A stretch of DNA of 64,000 nt from Gemmatimonadota bacterium (GCA_022826005.1 JAJDVT010000097.1:62001-126000); one strand, 5' to 3'; positions 44,981 to 53,863 are shown, counted from the stretch's first letter. Made by a program: numbers and translations. The notes: generated by a model from the letters alone, not told the origin.

Positions 44981-46207
44981 TCACCCCCACAGCGCCCCAA
45001 TCGGCACCGCGAACAGTCCGTCGCCGAACGCGGTCGTGTGATCGCCGTCGTAGAGGAGGACCCCGATCCGGAACCGCCTCCCCGCCACGCGCCGGAGCCG
45101 GCGCAGGCCGGTGAAGTCCGCGAAGCGAAGCGAGGCCGCCGCCTTGACCCCGACCCCGTAACACCAACCCCGTGCGGTCTCCATCACGATGTCCACCTCG
45201 ACCTTGTCCTTGTCGCGGTAGTGGTGGAAGGTCAAGGGCTCCTCGGCCCAGAGCGCCTGCTTCCTCAACTCGTTGTAGACGAACGATTCCAGGAGCGGGC
45301 CGAGCAGGACAGGACTGCCGAGCAGCCTCTCTCGCGTGATGCCGCGAAGCGCGCACATCATGCCGGTGTCGACCCCGTGCATCTTCGGCGTCTTGACCAG
45401 CCGCGTGAACTCGCCGGCGTGCCATGCGGAGATGCGCTCCACGAGGAAGAGCTGCTCCAGAAGCGCCAGGTACTTGCCCGCCGTGAGGCGGTTCAGGCCC
45501 AGTCTGCCGCCGAGGTCGGTCAGATTGACCAGCTGACCCGAGAGGATGGCGGCCAGGCCGAGCAGCCTGGTCACGCCTTCCGTGTTGGCGATCCCGGGCA
45601 GGTCGCTCAGATCCCGCTGAATGAGGGTGTTGACATACTGCCGGTACCAGGCGCGCGTCCGCCGTTCGCTCGCCCGCAGCAGAGGTTCGGGGAAGCACCC
45701 GGTCACAATCCGCTGCACCAGATGTTCCCTCACGCGCACCTCGCCAGCCACCGGCGCTTCACCCTGGAGCAGACTTGCGAGGAAGGTCGGCTCCCGGCCC
45801 TCGATTTCGCATTCGGACAACGACATCAACCGCACCGCCTCCATCCTTCCGACCAGCGCACCGGACACCTTCGGCCGCAGGAACGCATTCGCCGACCCGG
45901 TGAGCAGGAAGCGGCCGGGGATCCGGTTCTCGTCCACCGCCTGCTTGATGGCGAGGAGAGTCTCGGGAACGCGCTGCACCTCGTCGATGGCGACCCTCCC
46001 TGGCGGAAGATTGCGGATGAAGCCGACGGGATCGGCACTGGCCACCACCGCCTGAGCCATGTCGTCAAGGGTGATGTACTCCCAATCGCCGTCGATCAGA
46101 TCCCTGACCAGGGTCGTCTTTCCCACCTGCCGGGCACCCATGATGAAGACGACGGGCGTGTCGGCCAGGGCTTCTCGCACGAGGCGGGCGGTGAATCGCG
46201 GGAACAT
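44981..46207 (-). CDS. AAA+ ATPase with DUF4143 C-terminal domain
   Basis: 408 aa. Walker A MGARQVGKTTL (residues about 23-33), Walker B VAIDEVQRVP, sensor LLTGSANAFLRPKVSGALVGRM. The winged-helix/DUF4143 half contains YVNTLIQRDLSDL, LGLNRLTAGKYLALLEQLFLVERI and the late EVDIVMETARGWCYGVGVKAAAS. In the family the end often keeps a nuclease-like E-x-K; here Gly replaces the Glu, so that site is probably lost. These ATPases are frequent accessory genes of unclear role. Three 22-23-bp repeats lie upstream. Confidence 0.85.
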   Translation of the reverse strand: MFPRFTARLVREALADTPVVFIMGARQVGKTTLVRDLIDGDWEYITLDDMAQAVVASADPVGFIRNLPPGRVAIDEVQRVPETLLAIKQAVDENRIPGRFLLTGSANAFLRPKVSGALVGRMEAVRLMSLSECEIEGREPTFLASLLQGEAPVAGEVRVREHLVQRIVTGCFPEPLLRASERRTRAWYRQYVNTLIQRDLSDLPGIANTEGVTRLLGLAAILSGQLVNLTDLGGRLGLNRLTAGKYLALLEQLFLVERISAWHAGEFTRLVKTPKMHGVDTGMMCALRGITRERLLGSPVLLGPLLESFVYNELRKQALWAEEPLTFHHYRDKDKVEVDIVMETARGWCYGVGVKAAASLRFADFTGLRRLRRVAGRRFRIGVLLYDGDHTTAFGDGLFAVPIGALWG

Positions 46208-46277
46208 GACGGTGAAATCATCTGCCGAGAGGGACGTTTCACAGGAAACCGGTTTTCGGCTGATTGTCAATCGTAAC

Positions 46278-46345
46278 AGCGTCCAATCGTTATCGGAAGA
46301 GCGTCCAATTGTCGATTGAGAGAGCGTCCGATCGTTATTGGTGTC
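46278..46345. repeat. three imperfect 22-23-bp tandem repeats
   Basis: AGCGTCC begins at 46278, 46300 and 46323, each followed by (A/G)AT(C/T)GT and a variable end (TATCGG, CGATTG, TATTGG). They lie 70-140 bp upstream of the ATPase start on the minus strand and could be operator sites. Between 46208 and 46551 no gene was seen; the rest of that region holds the vapC-module promoter. Confidence 0.55.
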
Positions 46346-46410
46346 GTGTGCGGGTTCGCTGTGGAGTGGCATGGCCGATCAGCCGAGCACAGACAGCCGA
46401 GCTGGCCGCG

Positions 46411-46439
46411 TTGACGGCAACCAATCTAGCTAGTACATT
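46411..46439 (+). promoter_or_regulatory. promoter of the Phd/VapC module
   Basis: TTGACG (46411-46416), a 17-bp spacer and TACATT (46434-46439) fit a sigma-70-type promoter and resemble the promoter before the ACIII operon. It lies about 110 bp before the antitoxin start, with palindromes immediately downstream. Confidence 0.5.
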
Positions 46440-46440
46440 C

Positions 46441-46472
46441 GGCTAGCCAGATTATCTGGATAGATCATCCAG
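46441..46472. promoter_or_regulatory. candidate antitoxin operator palindromes
   Basis: GGCTAGCC (46441-46448) is a perfect 8-bp palindrome. CTGGAT-N5-ATCCAG (46456-46472) is a perfect dyad. Both lie just after the -10 box, where antitoxins usually bind to repress their own operon. Confidence 0.45.
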
Positions 46473-46551
46473 CCGGATTGTGAAATTCGCCGGACGTCTG
46501 CCCGGAAACCCGCTGCCAGGCGCCCGGAAGCACCGAATGGAGAGTCCAAAC

Positions 46552-46842
46552 ATGACCGCATGGAAGCTGCAGGACGCGAAGAACCGTTTCAGCGAGGTGG
46601 TGCGAGAAGCGGTGGCCGGCTACCCGCAGCATGTGACCCGGCGGGGGAAGCCGGCTGTCGTGGTCCTTGCGACGGGAGAATACGAACGCCTCAGCCGCCT
46701 TGATGCCGCGAACGCATCCACATTCGCGGAGGTCTTGCTGGCGATCCCGCAGGACGACCGTGAGTTCGAACGACGCGGTCCGCAGCTGCGGCCTGTCGAA
46801 TTCGGCGGGGGGTACGGCGCTTCGGCGAATCCGGAGGGTTAG
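46552..46842 (+). CDS. Phd/YefM-type antitoxin
   Basis: 96 aa. Core MTAWKLQDAKNRFSEVVREA followed by YPQHVTRRGKPAVVVLATGEYERL is the standard Phd/YefM fold that binds operator DNA. The C-terminus would bind the toxin. The start at 46552 matches the family; ATG 46537 is an alternative. It ends one base before the VapC GTG, with GGAGGG at its end serving as the VapC ribosome-binding site. Confidence 0.88.
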   Translation: MTAWKLQDAKNRFSEVVREAVAGYPQHVTRRGKPAVVVLATGEYERLSRLDAANASTFAEVLLAIPQDDREFERRGPQLRPVEFGGGYGASANPEG

Positions 46843-46843
46843 C

Positions 46844-47296
46844 GTGTTCCTCATCGACACCGACGTTCTCTCCGCGCTCCGGAGGCGCGAGCGGAATCCG
46901 GAGGTTGCCCGCTGGCTCGCCGGACAGCGGACCTCGGACCTGTACCTGAGTGTCGTCTCGATCGGGGAAATCGAGCGGGGACTCGCCGGGGTCGAGTGCA
47001 GGGATCCCGCTTTCGCGGCCCGGTTGGAAGAGTGGCTGGATGCTCTCCTGCGGCTCTACCGGGACCGCATTCTGCCGATCGACCTGTCTGCCGCCAGGCG
47101 GTGGGGCCGGCTATCGGCGGACATCGGCCACGCGGGGGCCGATCTGTTGATCGCGGCCACGGCGCTGAAACACGGATTGACGGTCGTCACGCGCAACACC
47201 CGGCACTTCGCCGCGGCGGGCGTTCCGGTACTCGACCCGTCCGCACCGGCTTCACCGTCGGCAACGGACTCACCGTCAGGACAGGGTTTACCGTAG
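46844..47296 (+). CDS. VapC-type PIN-domain toxin
   Basis: 150 aa. PIN motif residues: Asp in LIDTDVLSALRR, Glu in SIGEIERGL, Asp in GADLLIAATALKHG, and the TRNTRHFAAAGV end. The last 20 residues (Ser/Pro/Thr-rich, ATDSPSGQG) exceed the usual family length and are probably a non-conserved tail. It is the toxin partner of the preceding Phd-type antitoxin and a probable RNase. Confidence 0.88.
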   Translation: MFLIDTDVLSALRRRERNPEVARWLAGQRTSDLYLSVVSIGEIERGLAGVECRDPAFAARLEEWLDALLRLYRDRILPIDLSAARRWGRLSADIGHAGADLLIAATALKHGLTVVTRNTRHFAAAGVPVLDPSAPASPSATDSPSGQGLP

Positions 47297-47317
47297 GCAG
47301 CGGCTACCCCGCCGGCG

Positions 47318-48451
47318 TCATGAATCCGGCGTTTTTCCCAGGCGGGTGGCGACCCAGAAGAAGAGGATCGCGGTAAAGGCCAGCGCGAGCACCGTCCCGA
47401 GCCGTTCCCCCGCGTCGACTCCCAGATACCAGGCCGCGCACAGGATGGTCACGCAGGAACACAGCACCAGCGGCCGGGCGTCCCTGGCCAGCCCGTACCC
47501 GAGCCCACAAGCGCCCGCCCCGGCCAGCACCGCCGCCGCCCCCAGTGGCGGCATTTCAAACACCTCGAGCGTGGTCCCGAAACCGAGCGGGATGGCGAGC
47601 AGGACCGATGCCGCAAGGTGATAGCCATAGCGGGGGTTCCGCAGCGCCGCCGGTGCCCGGTGGATTCCCCACAGAGCCAGCGCCGTGACCACCACCAGCC
47701 AGGCGTCCAGGGCCAGCAGGGCGTTGTCGTCTAGTTCGAGGGGCCCGACCGCCGTCATGCCGGCCATCGGATAGCCCGCGTAGAGGCTGACCGCGAAGGC
47801 GTAGAGCGCTGGGCGCGAGACGGACTCTGTGCGACCGGCGTGTAGCAGCAGGCCGAGCACCGCCAGCGTCGCAACCAGTACGCCGTCGAGGATCCAGATG
47901 ATGACGTCGGCGTCCAGATCGAAGGCGCGGAAGAGAAACGCCGCCAGGAAGACGTAGCCAAGAGCCGCGGAAACCGCGGGCATGACCGGGTTGCGTCGCA
48001 CGAAGAAGGGAATGGTAGCGGCCGGAGTGGCCAGTGCGAGCAGGCCGACAGCGACGCCCCCCGCCGTCGTGTTGTCCCAGGCCTCCATGGAGTACATGAA
48101 GGCCAGGAGGAGCAGGATCAGCCCGCTGGTCTGGAGCGCGTAGGTCACCGGCACAAAGCGCCGCGCGGCCTCGAGACGCATCCCCAGCAGCAGGGTCGCG
48201 ACCCCCGCACCGGCAATCACGCACGTGCGCGTCCCGGGTCCCAGAACGGGCCACGTCCAGGCGAAGAAGGTGCTTGCGGCGATTATCAGCAGAACGGCGG
48301 CTGTCCCCGAGACCGCAAACTGAAGGAACCGGCGACGGTCCGGCCGCAGGCGGCTGGCGTGCGCGGTGCGCAGTCGTTCCGCCAACTCGTCGGAGATCAA
48401 CCCGCTGTCCCGCCACTCCTCAAGCGCGGAGTCGATATCGGATTTACTCAT
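47318..48451 (-). CDS. polytopic membrane protein, DUF2157/DUF4401-like
   Basis: 377 aa. A short cytoplasmic helix-turn region (MSKSDIDSALEEWRDSGLISDELAERL) is followed by about ten to twelve hydrophobic segments from residue 45 to the end (for example FAVSGTAAVLLIIAASTFFA, SGLILLLLAFMYS). The pattern of a dimer-like N-terminal segment plus many transmembrane helices resembles DUF2157-type proteins of unknown role. ATG 48451 gives this N-terminus directly. Confidence 0.7.
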   Translation of the reverse strand: MSKSDIDSALEEWRDSGLISDELAERLRTAHASRLRPDRRRFLQFAVSGTAAVLLIIAASTFFAWTWPVLGPGTRTCVIAGAGVATLLLGMRLEAARRFVPVTYALQTSGLILLLLAFMYSMEAWDNTTAGGVAVGLLALATPAATIPFFVRRNPVMPAVSAALGYVFLAAFLFRAFDLDADVIIWILDGVLVATLAVLGLLLHAGRTESVSRPALYAFAVSLYAGYPMAGMTAVGPLELDDNALLALDAWLVVVTALALWGIHRAPAALRNPRYGYHLAASVLLAIPLGFGTTLEVFEMPPLGAAAVLAGAGACGLGYGLARDARPLVLCSCVTILCAAWYLGVDAGERLGTVLALAFTAILFFWVATRLGKTPDS

Positions 48452-48574
48452 TCTGGCTGCCCACCCCTGGCTGGGAATGTCCAGCCTTGCGTTCGCACTG
48501 CGGACCCCTAATCGAATCAAATGTGTCCCGTTTCGCCATTGATCCGCCCCCGGCCTCGGCCCATCCTTCATGGC

Positions 48575-48958
48575 ATGAAGACTCCGGAGGCAGAGACCCG
48601 CCGCGCGCTGGCCAGGCTGCGCAGGGCGCTCGAGAAGGCGAAGCGCGAGGTGCGGGGGCTCCGCCAGGGGTTGGATGAGTCCGAGGCGGACGGCTATCCC
48701 GGGGACGACTACGCCGAAATGGAAGGACATCTCGACGCGGTGACGGAGCTCGTGAACCGCGAGCAGGCGCGCCAGCAGGCGAAGATCCTGAGGGCTGGCG
48801 GAATCGGTCCCGGGCGGTTGCAGCGTTCCGCATTGCAGCGCTCGGGGTCGCACGGCTCGGGATCGCGGGGCGATGGATCACGCGGCGCTCGCCCGCAAGG
48901 TTCCGCGGAGCCCGTCTTGCGGGCCGAAGGGGATGGGGAGGGAGGGCGGCGATCGTGA
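48575..48958 (+). CDS. small coiled-coil protein with Gly/Ser-rich tail
   Basis: 127 aa. Residues 1-75 are strongly charged and likely a coiled coil (RRALARLRRALEKAKREVRGL and VTELVNREQARQQAKIL). The tail is Gly/Ser/Arg-rich and comes from a short DNA repeat (GGATCGCGG-like units). No family was recognised. The stop overlaps the following amidohydrolase GTG (GTGA), so it could be a leader gene of that operon. The tail may not be conserved. Confidence 0.45.
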   Translation: MKTPEAETRRALARLRRALEKAKREVRGLRQGLDESEADGYPGDDYAEMEGHLDAVTELVNREQARQQAKILRAGGIGPGRLQRSALQRSGSHGSGSRGDGSRGARPQGSAEPVLRAEGDGEGGRRS

Positions 48959-50658
48959 AGCGGCGCGATTTCGTAGCCGGCGGCACGAAGGGTGTGTTCG
49001 TCGGGCTGGCGGGGCTGGCGGGCCTCGGGGCGAGGCCCGCCACGCCCTTCGTCGCGGCGAGGGGGCGGCGCAACGACCTCGTCGTCCGCGGCGGTACGAT
49101 CTACGACGGCACGGGAGGCCCCCCGCGCGACGGCGACATCGCCATCGTCGGCAGCCGCATCACGCGGATCGGGCGCGGCGTCGCGGCGGGCACCACCGAG
49201 ATCGACGCGCGGGGAATGGCGGTCGCGCCCGGCTTCATCGACATCCACTCCCACGCGGACCTCTCACTGCTGGTTAATCCGCGCGCGGAGAGCCGGGTGC
49301 GGCAGGGCATCACGCTCGAGGTGGTCGGCCAGGACGGCTCGTCGATCGGACCCTGGAGCGACGGCAACTTCGCTTACACGCGGGACCGCTACCGGAACGA
49401 CTTCGACGTGGAGATCGACTTCCGCGACATCGGGGGGTTCCTCGACCGGATCGACCGGGAGCGCCCGGCGGTGAATGTCGCGTCGATGATCGGGCACGGC
49501 GCCGTCCGGGGGTACGTTGTGGGCGGCACGGACCGGCCCGCGACCGAGGCGGAGGTGGCGCGGATGCGCGCGCTGGTGCGCGAAGCACTCGCGCAGGGTG
49601 CGGTGGGGCTGTCGACCGGGCTCGAATACACGCCGGGGAGCTTCGCCACCCGGGACGAGCTGGTTGCGGTGGCGTCCGAGCTCCGCGGCACGATCTACCC
49701 GTACGCGTCGCACATGCGCAACGAGGACGACCGCCTTCTCGCGGCGCTCGAGGAGGCGCTGCACGTGGGCCGTGTGGCCGGGGTGGCGGTGCAGGTCTCG
49801 CACCTCAAGGCGCAGGGCGAGCGCAACCACTGGAAGGCAGAAGGCGCCTTCGCGGCGATCGAGGCCGCGCGGGCCGCCGGCGTGGACGTGCACTTCGACC
49901 GCTATCCCTACGTGGCGTACGCGACGGGGCTCTCGAACCTCTTCCCCGCGTCGGCGCGGGCCGGCGGCACGGCGAGATTCCTCGCGCGGCTCGCCGATCC
50001 GGAGACCGCCCCGGCGCTGGAACGGGCGTGCCGGGACAAGATCGCGCTGCTGGGGTCGTGGGACGCGGTTCAGATCACCCGGATCGGCGGGGCCAACGGG
50101 GCCGCACGGGGGCGGCGGCTCGGGGAGCTGGCGGCCGAACTCGGCGAGGACCCCTACGCGCTCACCGTGCGGCTGCTGCGGGAAGCCAACGGGAGCGTGG
50201 GGATGATCGGGTTCGGCATGTCCGAGGAGAACACGGAGCGGATGCTGGCCCACCCGCTCGGCATGGTGTGCTCGGACGGGGGCGCCTACGCGCCGTACGG
50301 TCCGCTCTCGCGGTCGTCACCGCACCCGCGCGGCTACGGCAGCTTCCCGCGCGTGCTGGGCCACTATGTGCGGGAGCGGCGGGCGATGCCGCTGGAGACG
50401 GCCGTGCACAAGATGTCGGGGCTGCCGGCGCGCAAGCTCGGGCTCGCGGACCGGGGAGTGCTCCGCGAGGGGGCCGCGGCGGACGCGGTGGTCTTCGATC
50501 CGGACCGCGTGGCGGACCGGGCCACCTTCGACAACCCGCACCAGTACCCGGAGGGGATCGCGCACGTTGTGGTGGGGGGTGTGCACACGATCCGGGACGA
50601 GGAGCAGACGGGGCGGATGGGGGGGCGGGCGGTGCGGGGGTTGGGGGTGGGCCGGTGA
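48955..50658 (+). CDS. Tat-exported D-aminoacylase-type amidohydrolase
   Basis: 567 aa. The N-terminus KRRDFVAGGTKGVFVGLAGLAG is a twin-arginine signal. The metal motif is APGFIDIHSHADLSLL, then MIGHGAVRGYVVG, HMRNEDDRLL, QVSHLKAQGERNH, and the late CSDGGAYAPYG, HPRGYGSFPRVLG and GLADRGVLREGAAADAVVFD. It belongs to the N-acyl-D-amino-acid deacylase group, like the two genes at 33383 and 35155. GTG start overlaps the upstream coiled-coil gene. Confidence 0.9.
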   Translation: MKRRDFVAGGTKGVFVGLAGLAGLGARPATPFVAARGRRNDLVVRGGTIYDGTGGPPRDGDIAIVGSRITRIGRGVAAGTTEIDARGMAVAPGFIDIHSHADLSLLVNPRAESRVRQGITLEVVGQDGSSIGPWSDGNFAYTRDRYRNDFDVEIDFRDIGGFLDRIDRERPAVNVASMIGHGAVRGYVVGGTDRPATEAEVARMRALVREALAQGAVGLSTGLEYTPGSFATRDELVAVASELRGTIYPYASHMRNEDDRLLAALEEALHVGRVAGVAVQVSHLKAQGERNHWKAEGAFAAIEAARAAGVDVHFDRYPYVAYATGLSNLFPASARAGGTARFLARLADPETAPALERACRDKIALLGSWDAVQITRIGGANGAARGRRLGELAAELGEDPYALTVRLLREANGSVGMIGFGMSEENTERMLAHPLGMVCSDGGAYAPYGPLSRSSPHPRGYGSFPRVLGHYVRERRAMPLETAVHKMSGLPARKLGLADRGVLREGAAADAVVFDPDRVADRATFDNPHQYPEGIAHVVVGGVHTIRDEEQTGRMGGRAVRGLGVGR

Positions 50659-50700
50659 CCCGTTTCAGAGCACCGGCCGGCCTTGGCGACGGTTGGCTGG

Positions 50701-50728
50701 TGTAAAGAAAACCTTACCAATTGTCATG
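50701..50728. repeat. diverged IS-end-like motif upstream of luxE
   Basis: TGTAAAGAAAACCTTACC followed by AATTGTCATG resembles 35112-35139 at most positions. It includes the ATG of the luxE-like gene. Confidence 0.3.
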
Positions 50729-51799
50729 TTTACCATACATCGCGACGCTGCCCGGGACGCCGACGCCGCCTTCAACCGCCTTGCCCTGAGGGTCCACGCC
50801 GTCCAGCGCGCCAACAACCCCGTCCTGCGGCGGTACTGGGATGCCGTCTCGGACGGGCAACCCGTCGCCTGGGACGAGATCCCCCCGGTGCCGGTTCGAG
50901 CGTTCCGGGATATGCCGATTGTCTCGGGCACGGCCGAAGTCATCTTCCGCACCAGCGGCACGACGGGGGGCGGGGCGGGCGGCGGCGGCGGCAACGCCCG
51001 TCGCGGCGAGCATCACGTCGCGAGTCTGGAGCTCTACCGCGCGGCGGCCCGGGACAACTACCGCCGCCACCTCTTCGCGGGAGCGCCCGCTCTCCGCCTC
51101 ATCTCACTGGTCCCGAACCCCGCGGATGTCCCGGATTCCTCGCTGGCCACCATGGCCGGCTTCATCTCCCGGGAGAGGGAAGTCGCGCGCACGGTGTGGG
51201 CCTTCGACCCGGAGAGCGGCGTCGATGTCGCCGCGGTGCGCGAGGCGGTCGCGTCCCCCCCGCCCCCACCCATCCTCCTCCTGACCACCGCCTTCGCGCT
51301 CGTCCAGCTCCTCGACGCGCTGGCGCACTCGCCCCTCCCCCTCCCGCACGGCTCGCGCGTCATGGAAACGGGCGGCTTCAAGGGCCGCGCTGCCGAGGTC
51401 GACCGTTCCACCCTCCACCGGCGCGTTCACGGCACACTCGGCGTCCCGGAGTCGCACATCGTCAACGAGTACGGCATGACCGAGATGCTGTCGCAGGCCT
51501 ATGACTGCGTCGCTGGGCAGGGCCCGCCGGCCGGCGAGCGCGTGCACCGGTTCCCTCCCTGGGTGCGCACCCGCGCGCTCGACCCCGCCGATCTCTCCCC
51601 GCTGCCGCCGGGACGCCCCGGGCTGCTTGCCCACTTCGACCTGGCCAACGCAGCCTCGGTCTGCCACCTGCTCACCGAGGACTACGGATCCGTGACCGCC
51701 GATGGCGGCGTGCGCCTCCTCGGGCGGGCGCCGGGCGCCGCGTTGCGGGGCTGCTCGCTGGCCGCGGAGGCCTTCCTGCGGATGACGGGGGCGGCGTGA
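50726..51799 (+). CDS. LuxE-type acyl-protein synthetase
   Basis: 357 aa. LuxE enzymes adenylate a fatty acid and pass the acyl group to a reductase. Matching features: the N-terminal FNRLALRVHAVQRANNPVLRRYWDA, the phosphate-binding TSGTTGG (followed by a Gly-rich insertion), METGGFKGR, and the NEYGMTEMLSQAYD motif. GTGA overlap with the luxC-like gene places both in one operon. No luxAB luciferase or luxD is present, so the aldehyde product has another use. Confidence 0.85.
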   Translation: MFTIHRDAARDADAAFNRLALRVHAVQRANNPVLRRYWDAVSDGQPVAWDEIPPVPVRAFRDMPIVSGTAEVIFRTSGTTGGGAGGGGGNARRGEHHVASLELYRAAARDNYRRHLFAGAPALRLISLVPNPADVPDSSLATMAGFISREREVARTVWAFDPESGVDVAAVREAVASPPPPPILLLTTAFALVQLLDALAHSPLPLPHGSRVMETGGFKGRAAEVDRSTLHRRVHGTLGVPESHIVNEYGMTEMLSQAYDCVAGQGPPAGERVHRFPPWVRTRALDPADLSPLPPGRPGLLAHFDLANAASVCHLLTEDYGSVTADGGVRLLGRAPGAALRGCSLAAEAFLRMTGAA

Positions 51800-53364
51800 C
51801 CCCGTCCGGAGCCGTGCGTGAACCGACTGGCGCGGGAGAGGCGCTGGCCGGCCGCTTGACCGACGCCTGGGTTCTGCCGCCGGGGATCCCCGCCCCCGAC
51901 GCGTACGACAGACTCCGCGCGGGCGATCTCCCCGTCCGCCACCCCACACGGGACGCCCTCGACGCGGACACGCTGATCTCCGCACTGCGCGACGCCCACC
52001 TCGGCCTCGCGGCGATCCCGACGGCCGGGATGGTGCGCATCCTGGGCGGCGCGGCCGAGGCCCTCACCCGGGAACTCGATCGCGCGGACCTCCGGGACAT
52101 CGCCGCCAACGGCCGCCTCTCGGCCGCGATGGCGCGCGCGGTGGTCGAAGGCATGGCCCTTTCGTGGACCACCGCCGCGCTCGACCACCTGGTGCGCGCC
52201 GAGTTCCCCGACCCGCGCATGCTCGGCGGGTTCGTGGCCGAAACGGGTGGGCGCGAGGGCGCGGCCGACGAAGCCGCACCGGGGGTGCGCGATGACGCGG
52301 GCGAACCGGGACAGCCCGCTCGCGCGGCCGCCGCAGCCGCGCCACGGCGGTACGTCCGCGCGGCGGCCCCGGCCGTGACCCTGCACTTCGGCGCGGGGTC
52401 CGTCCCGGGAGTGACGGTGACGTCCATGATCAGGGCGCTGCTGGTGCGCTCGGCGGTGCTGGTCAAGCCCGGGGCCGGCGACATCGCGCTCACCGTGCGG
52501 TTCGCGCGGCTCCTTCACCGTGCCGACCCCCGTCTGGCCCGCGCGGTGGCGGTCCAGTACTGGCCGGGGGGCGCACCCGAATGGGACGGGTGGGAGCGCG
52601 ACCTGGTGCGCGCCGCCGACCAGGTCGTCGTGTACGGCGGCGACGGCGCGATCGAGTCCGTGCGCGCCCGCGCCCCCGCCTCAACCCGCGTGATCGAGCA
52701 CCCCCACCGGATCGGGGTCGCGATCGTCGACGCGCGGGCGCCCGGCCCGGATGACGCTGACGCCCCGCCCGGCGATGCAACCGTTCCCGGGTCCGACCTC
52801 CTGGCCCGAGCGGCCCAGGCCACGGCCCGCGCTGCCGCCCTCTTCGAACAGCGCGGTTGCGTCAGCACCCACCTCGTACTTCTCGTGGGCGGGGAAGCGG
52901 CGGCCAGTGCGTTCTGCGCGGAATTGGCCGACGGCCTGGCTGCCCTCGAGACCGAACTGCCTCCAGGCCCGCGCACCCCCGCGGAAATGTCATCGCTGCA
53001 TCAGATCCGCGGGCGCCTGGCGATGAAGGGAGCGGCCCTCGGGACCGCGGCAACAGGGAGCTGGACCGTCATCCTGGCCTCCGCCGAGGCGTTCGAGCCC
53101 ATTGACGGCAGAAGCGTCTGGGTCGTACCGGTCGACGGCCTGGAGCCCTGCCGGGAACTGCTCGCCCCTCTGTCCCCCGTCCTGCAGACGATCGGCCTGG
53201 CCGGATTCGACGGCAGCCGCGCGGCGGCGCTGGCCGAAGACCTCGTCGCCATCGGCGCGACCAGAATCGTCCCCCTTGACCAGGTTCCCTTCCCCGCCGC
53301 CGACTGGCTTCACGACGGCGCCCGGCCGTTGCGGGAACTGGTCCGCTGGAGCGAACTGCGGTAA
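51796..53364 (+). CDS. LuxC-type acyl-CoA/acyl-protein reductase
   Basis: 522 aa. LuxC reduces an activated acyl group to aldehyde with NADPH. The catalytic Cys lies in the typical context FEQRGCVSTHLVLL (about residue 355). The nucleotide-binding half includes LHFGAGSVPGVTVTSMIRALLVRSAVLVKPGAGD. It is longer than many LuxC proteins because of an Ala/Gly-rich insertion at about residues 152-185. With the preceding LuxE-type gene it forms a two-enzyme fatty aldehyde unit. Confidence 0.87.
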   Translation: MTPSGAVREPTGAGEALAGRLTDAWVLPPGIPAPDAYDRLRAGDLPVRHPTRDALDADTLISALRDAHLGLAAIPTAGMVRILGGAAEALTRELDRADLRDIAANGRLSAAMARAVVEGMALSWTTAALDHLVRAEFPDPRMLGGFVAETGGREGAADEAAPGVRDDAGEPGQPARAAAAAAPRRYVRAAAPAVTLHFGAGSVPGVTVTSMIRALLVRSAVLVKPGAGDIALTVRFARLLHRADPRLARAVAVQYWPGGAPEWDGWERDLVRAADQVVVYGGDGAIESVRARAPASTRVIEHPHRIGVAIVDARAPGPDDADAPPGDATVPGSDLLARAAQATARAAALFEQRGCVSTHLVLLVGGEAAASAFCAELADGLAALETELPPGPRTPAEMSSLHQIRGRLAMKGAALGTAATGSWTVILASAEAFEPIDGRSVWVVPVDGLEPCRELLAPLSPVLQTIGLAGFDGSRAAALAEDLVAIGATRIVPLDQVPFPAADWLHDGARPLRELVRWSELR

Positions 53365-53393
53365 GCAGCCAGTTGCGGCCGCTTCAGGCCGAC

Positions 53394-53585
53394 TCAGTCG
53401 TCCGGTTCGGGATTGTTCCGCCACATGACCAGCTGGCGGGTCCCTCTCGGCGTCTCCTCCACGCGAACTGTCAGTGTGTCACCCTTGCGGATTCCGCAGT
53501 CGGAGCGGATGCCCAGCGGGATCGTCAGCCGACCGCCGGTTCCGACCGTTACGTCGCCGTAGTAGAGCGTTCGATAGATTGCCAC
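53394..53585 (-). CDS. SpoVT/AbrB-type swapped-hairpin DNA-binding protein
   Basis: 63 aa. The AbrB-like core TVGTGGRLTIPLGIRSDCGIRKGDTLTVRVEE is clear. Such small proteins act as antitoxins (MazE/VapB type) or transition-state regulators. No toxin gene lies on either side, so this is an orphan. It is convergent with luxC and could regulate its surroundings, but this is not shown. Confidence 0.8.
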   Translation of the reverse strand: MAIYRTLYYGDVTVGTGGRLTIPLGIRSDCGIRKGDTLTVRVEETPRGTRQLVMWRNNPEPDD

Positions 53586-53800
53586 TCAAACTCCTTGTTG
53601 GTCACGTCCCATGGGGCCCTGCGACCCAAAAAAATAGTCAAAGTGCCCCACCGAAGTGTAACAGCAGGGGCTCCGCATGGTCCCCGCGGGCCATCCGGGC
53701 GTACTGGTCCGGGCCGCTACCTTGAACAGTCTCCGTCGACAATTCGTACGTTCCAAGAGTTTTGGGATCACCTTCCCCACTGCGCACGGGGGCGCCTCGC

Positions 53801-53860
53801 GACTCGCACGGGGAGGCCGAGACTCGCACGACGGGGCGGAGACTCGCACATGGGAGAACA
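53801..53860. repeat. three 20-bp tandem repeats before the ABC transporter
   Basis: GACTCGCAC recurs at exactly 53801, 53821 and 53841, with G-rich variable halves. The 20-bp period ends 4 bases before the GTG start, so the repeats lie in the 5' leader and the last unit contains the ribosome-binding site. Confidence 0.6.
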
Positions 53861-53863
53861 AAA

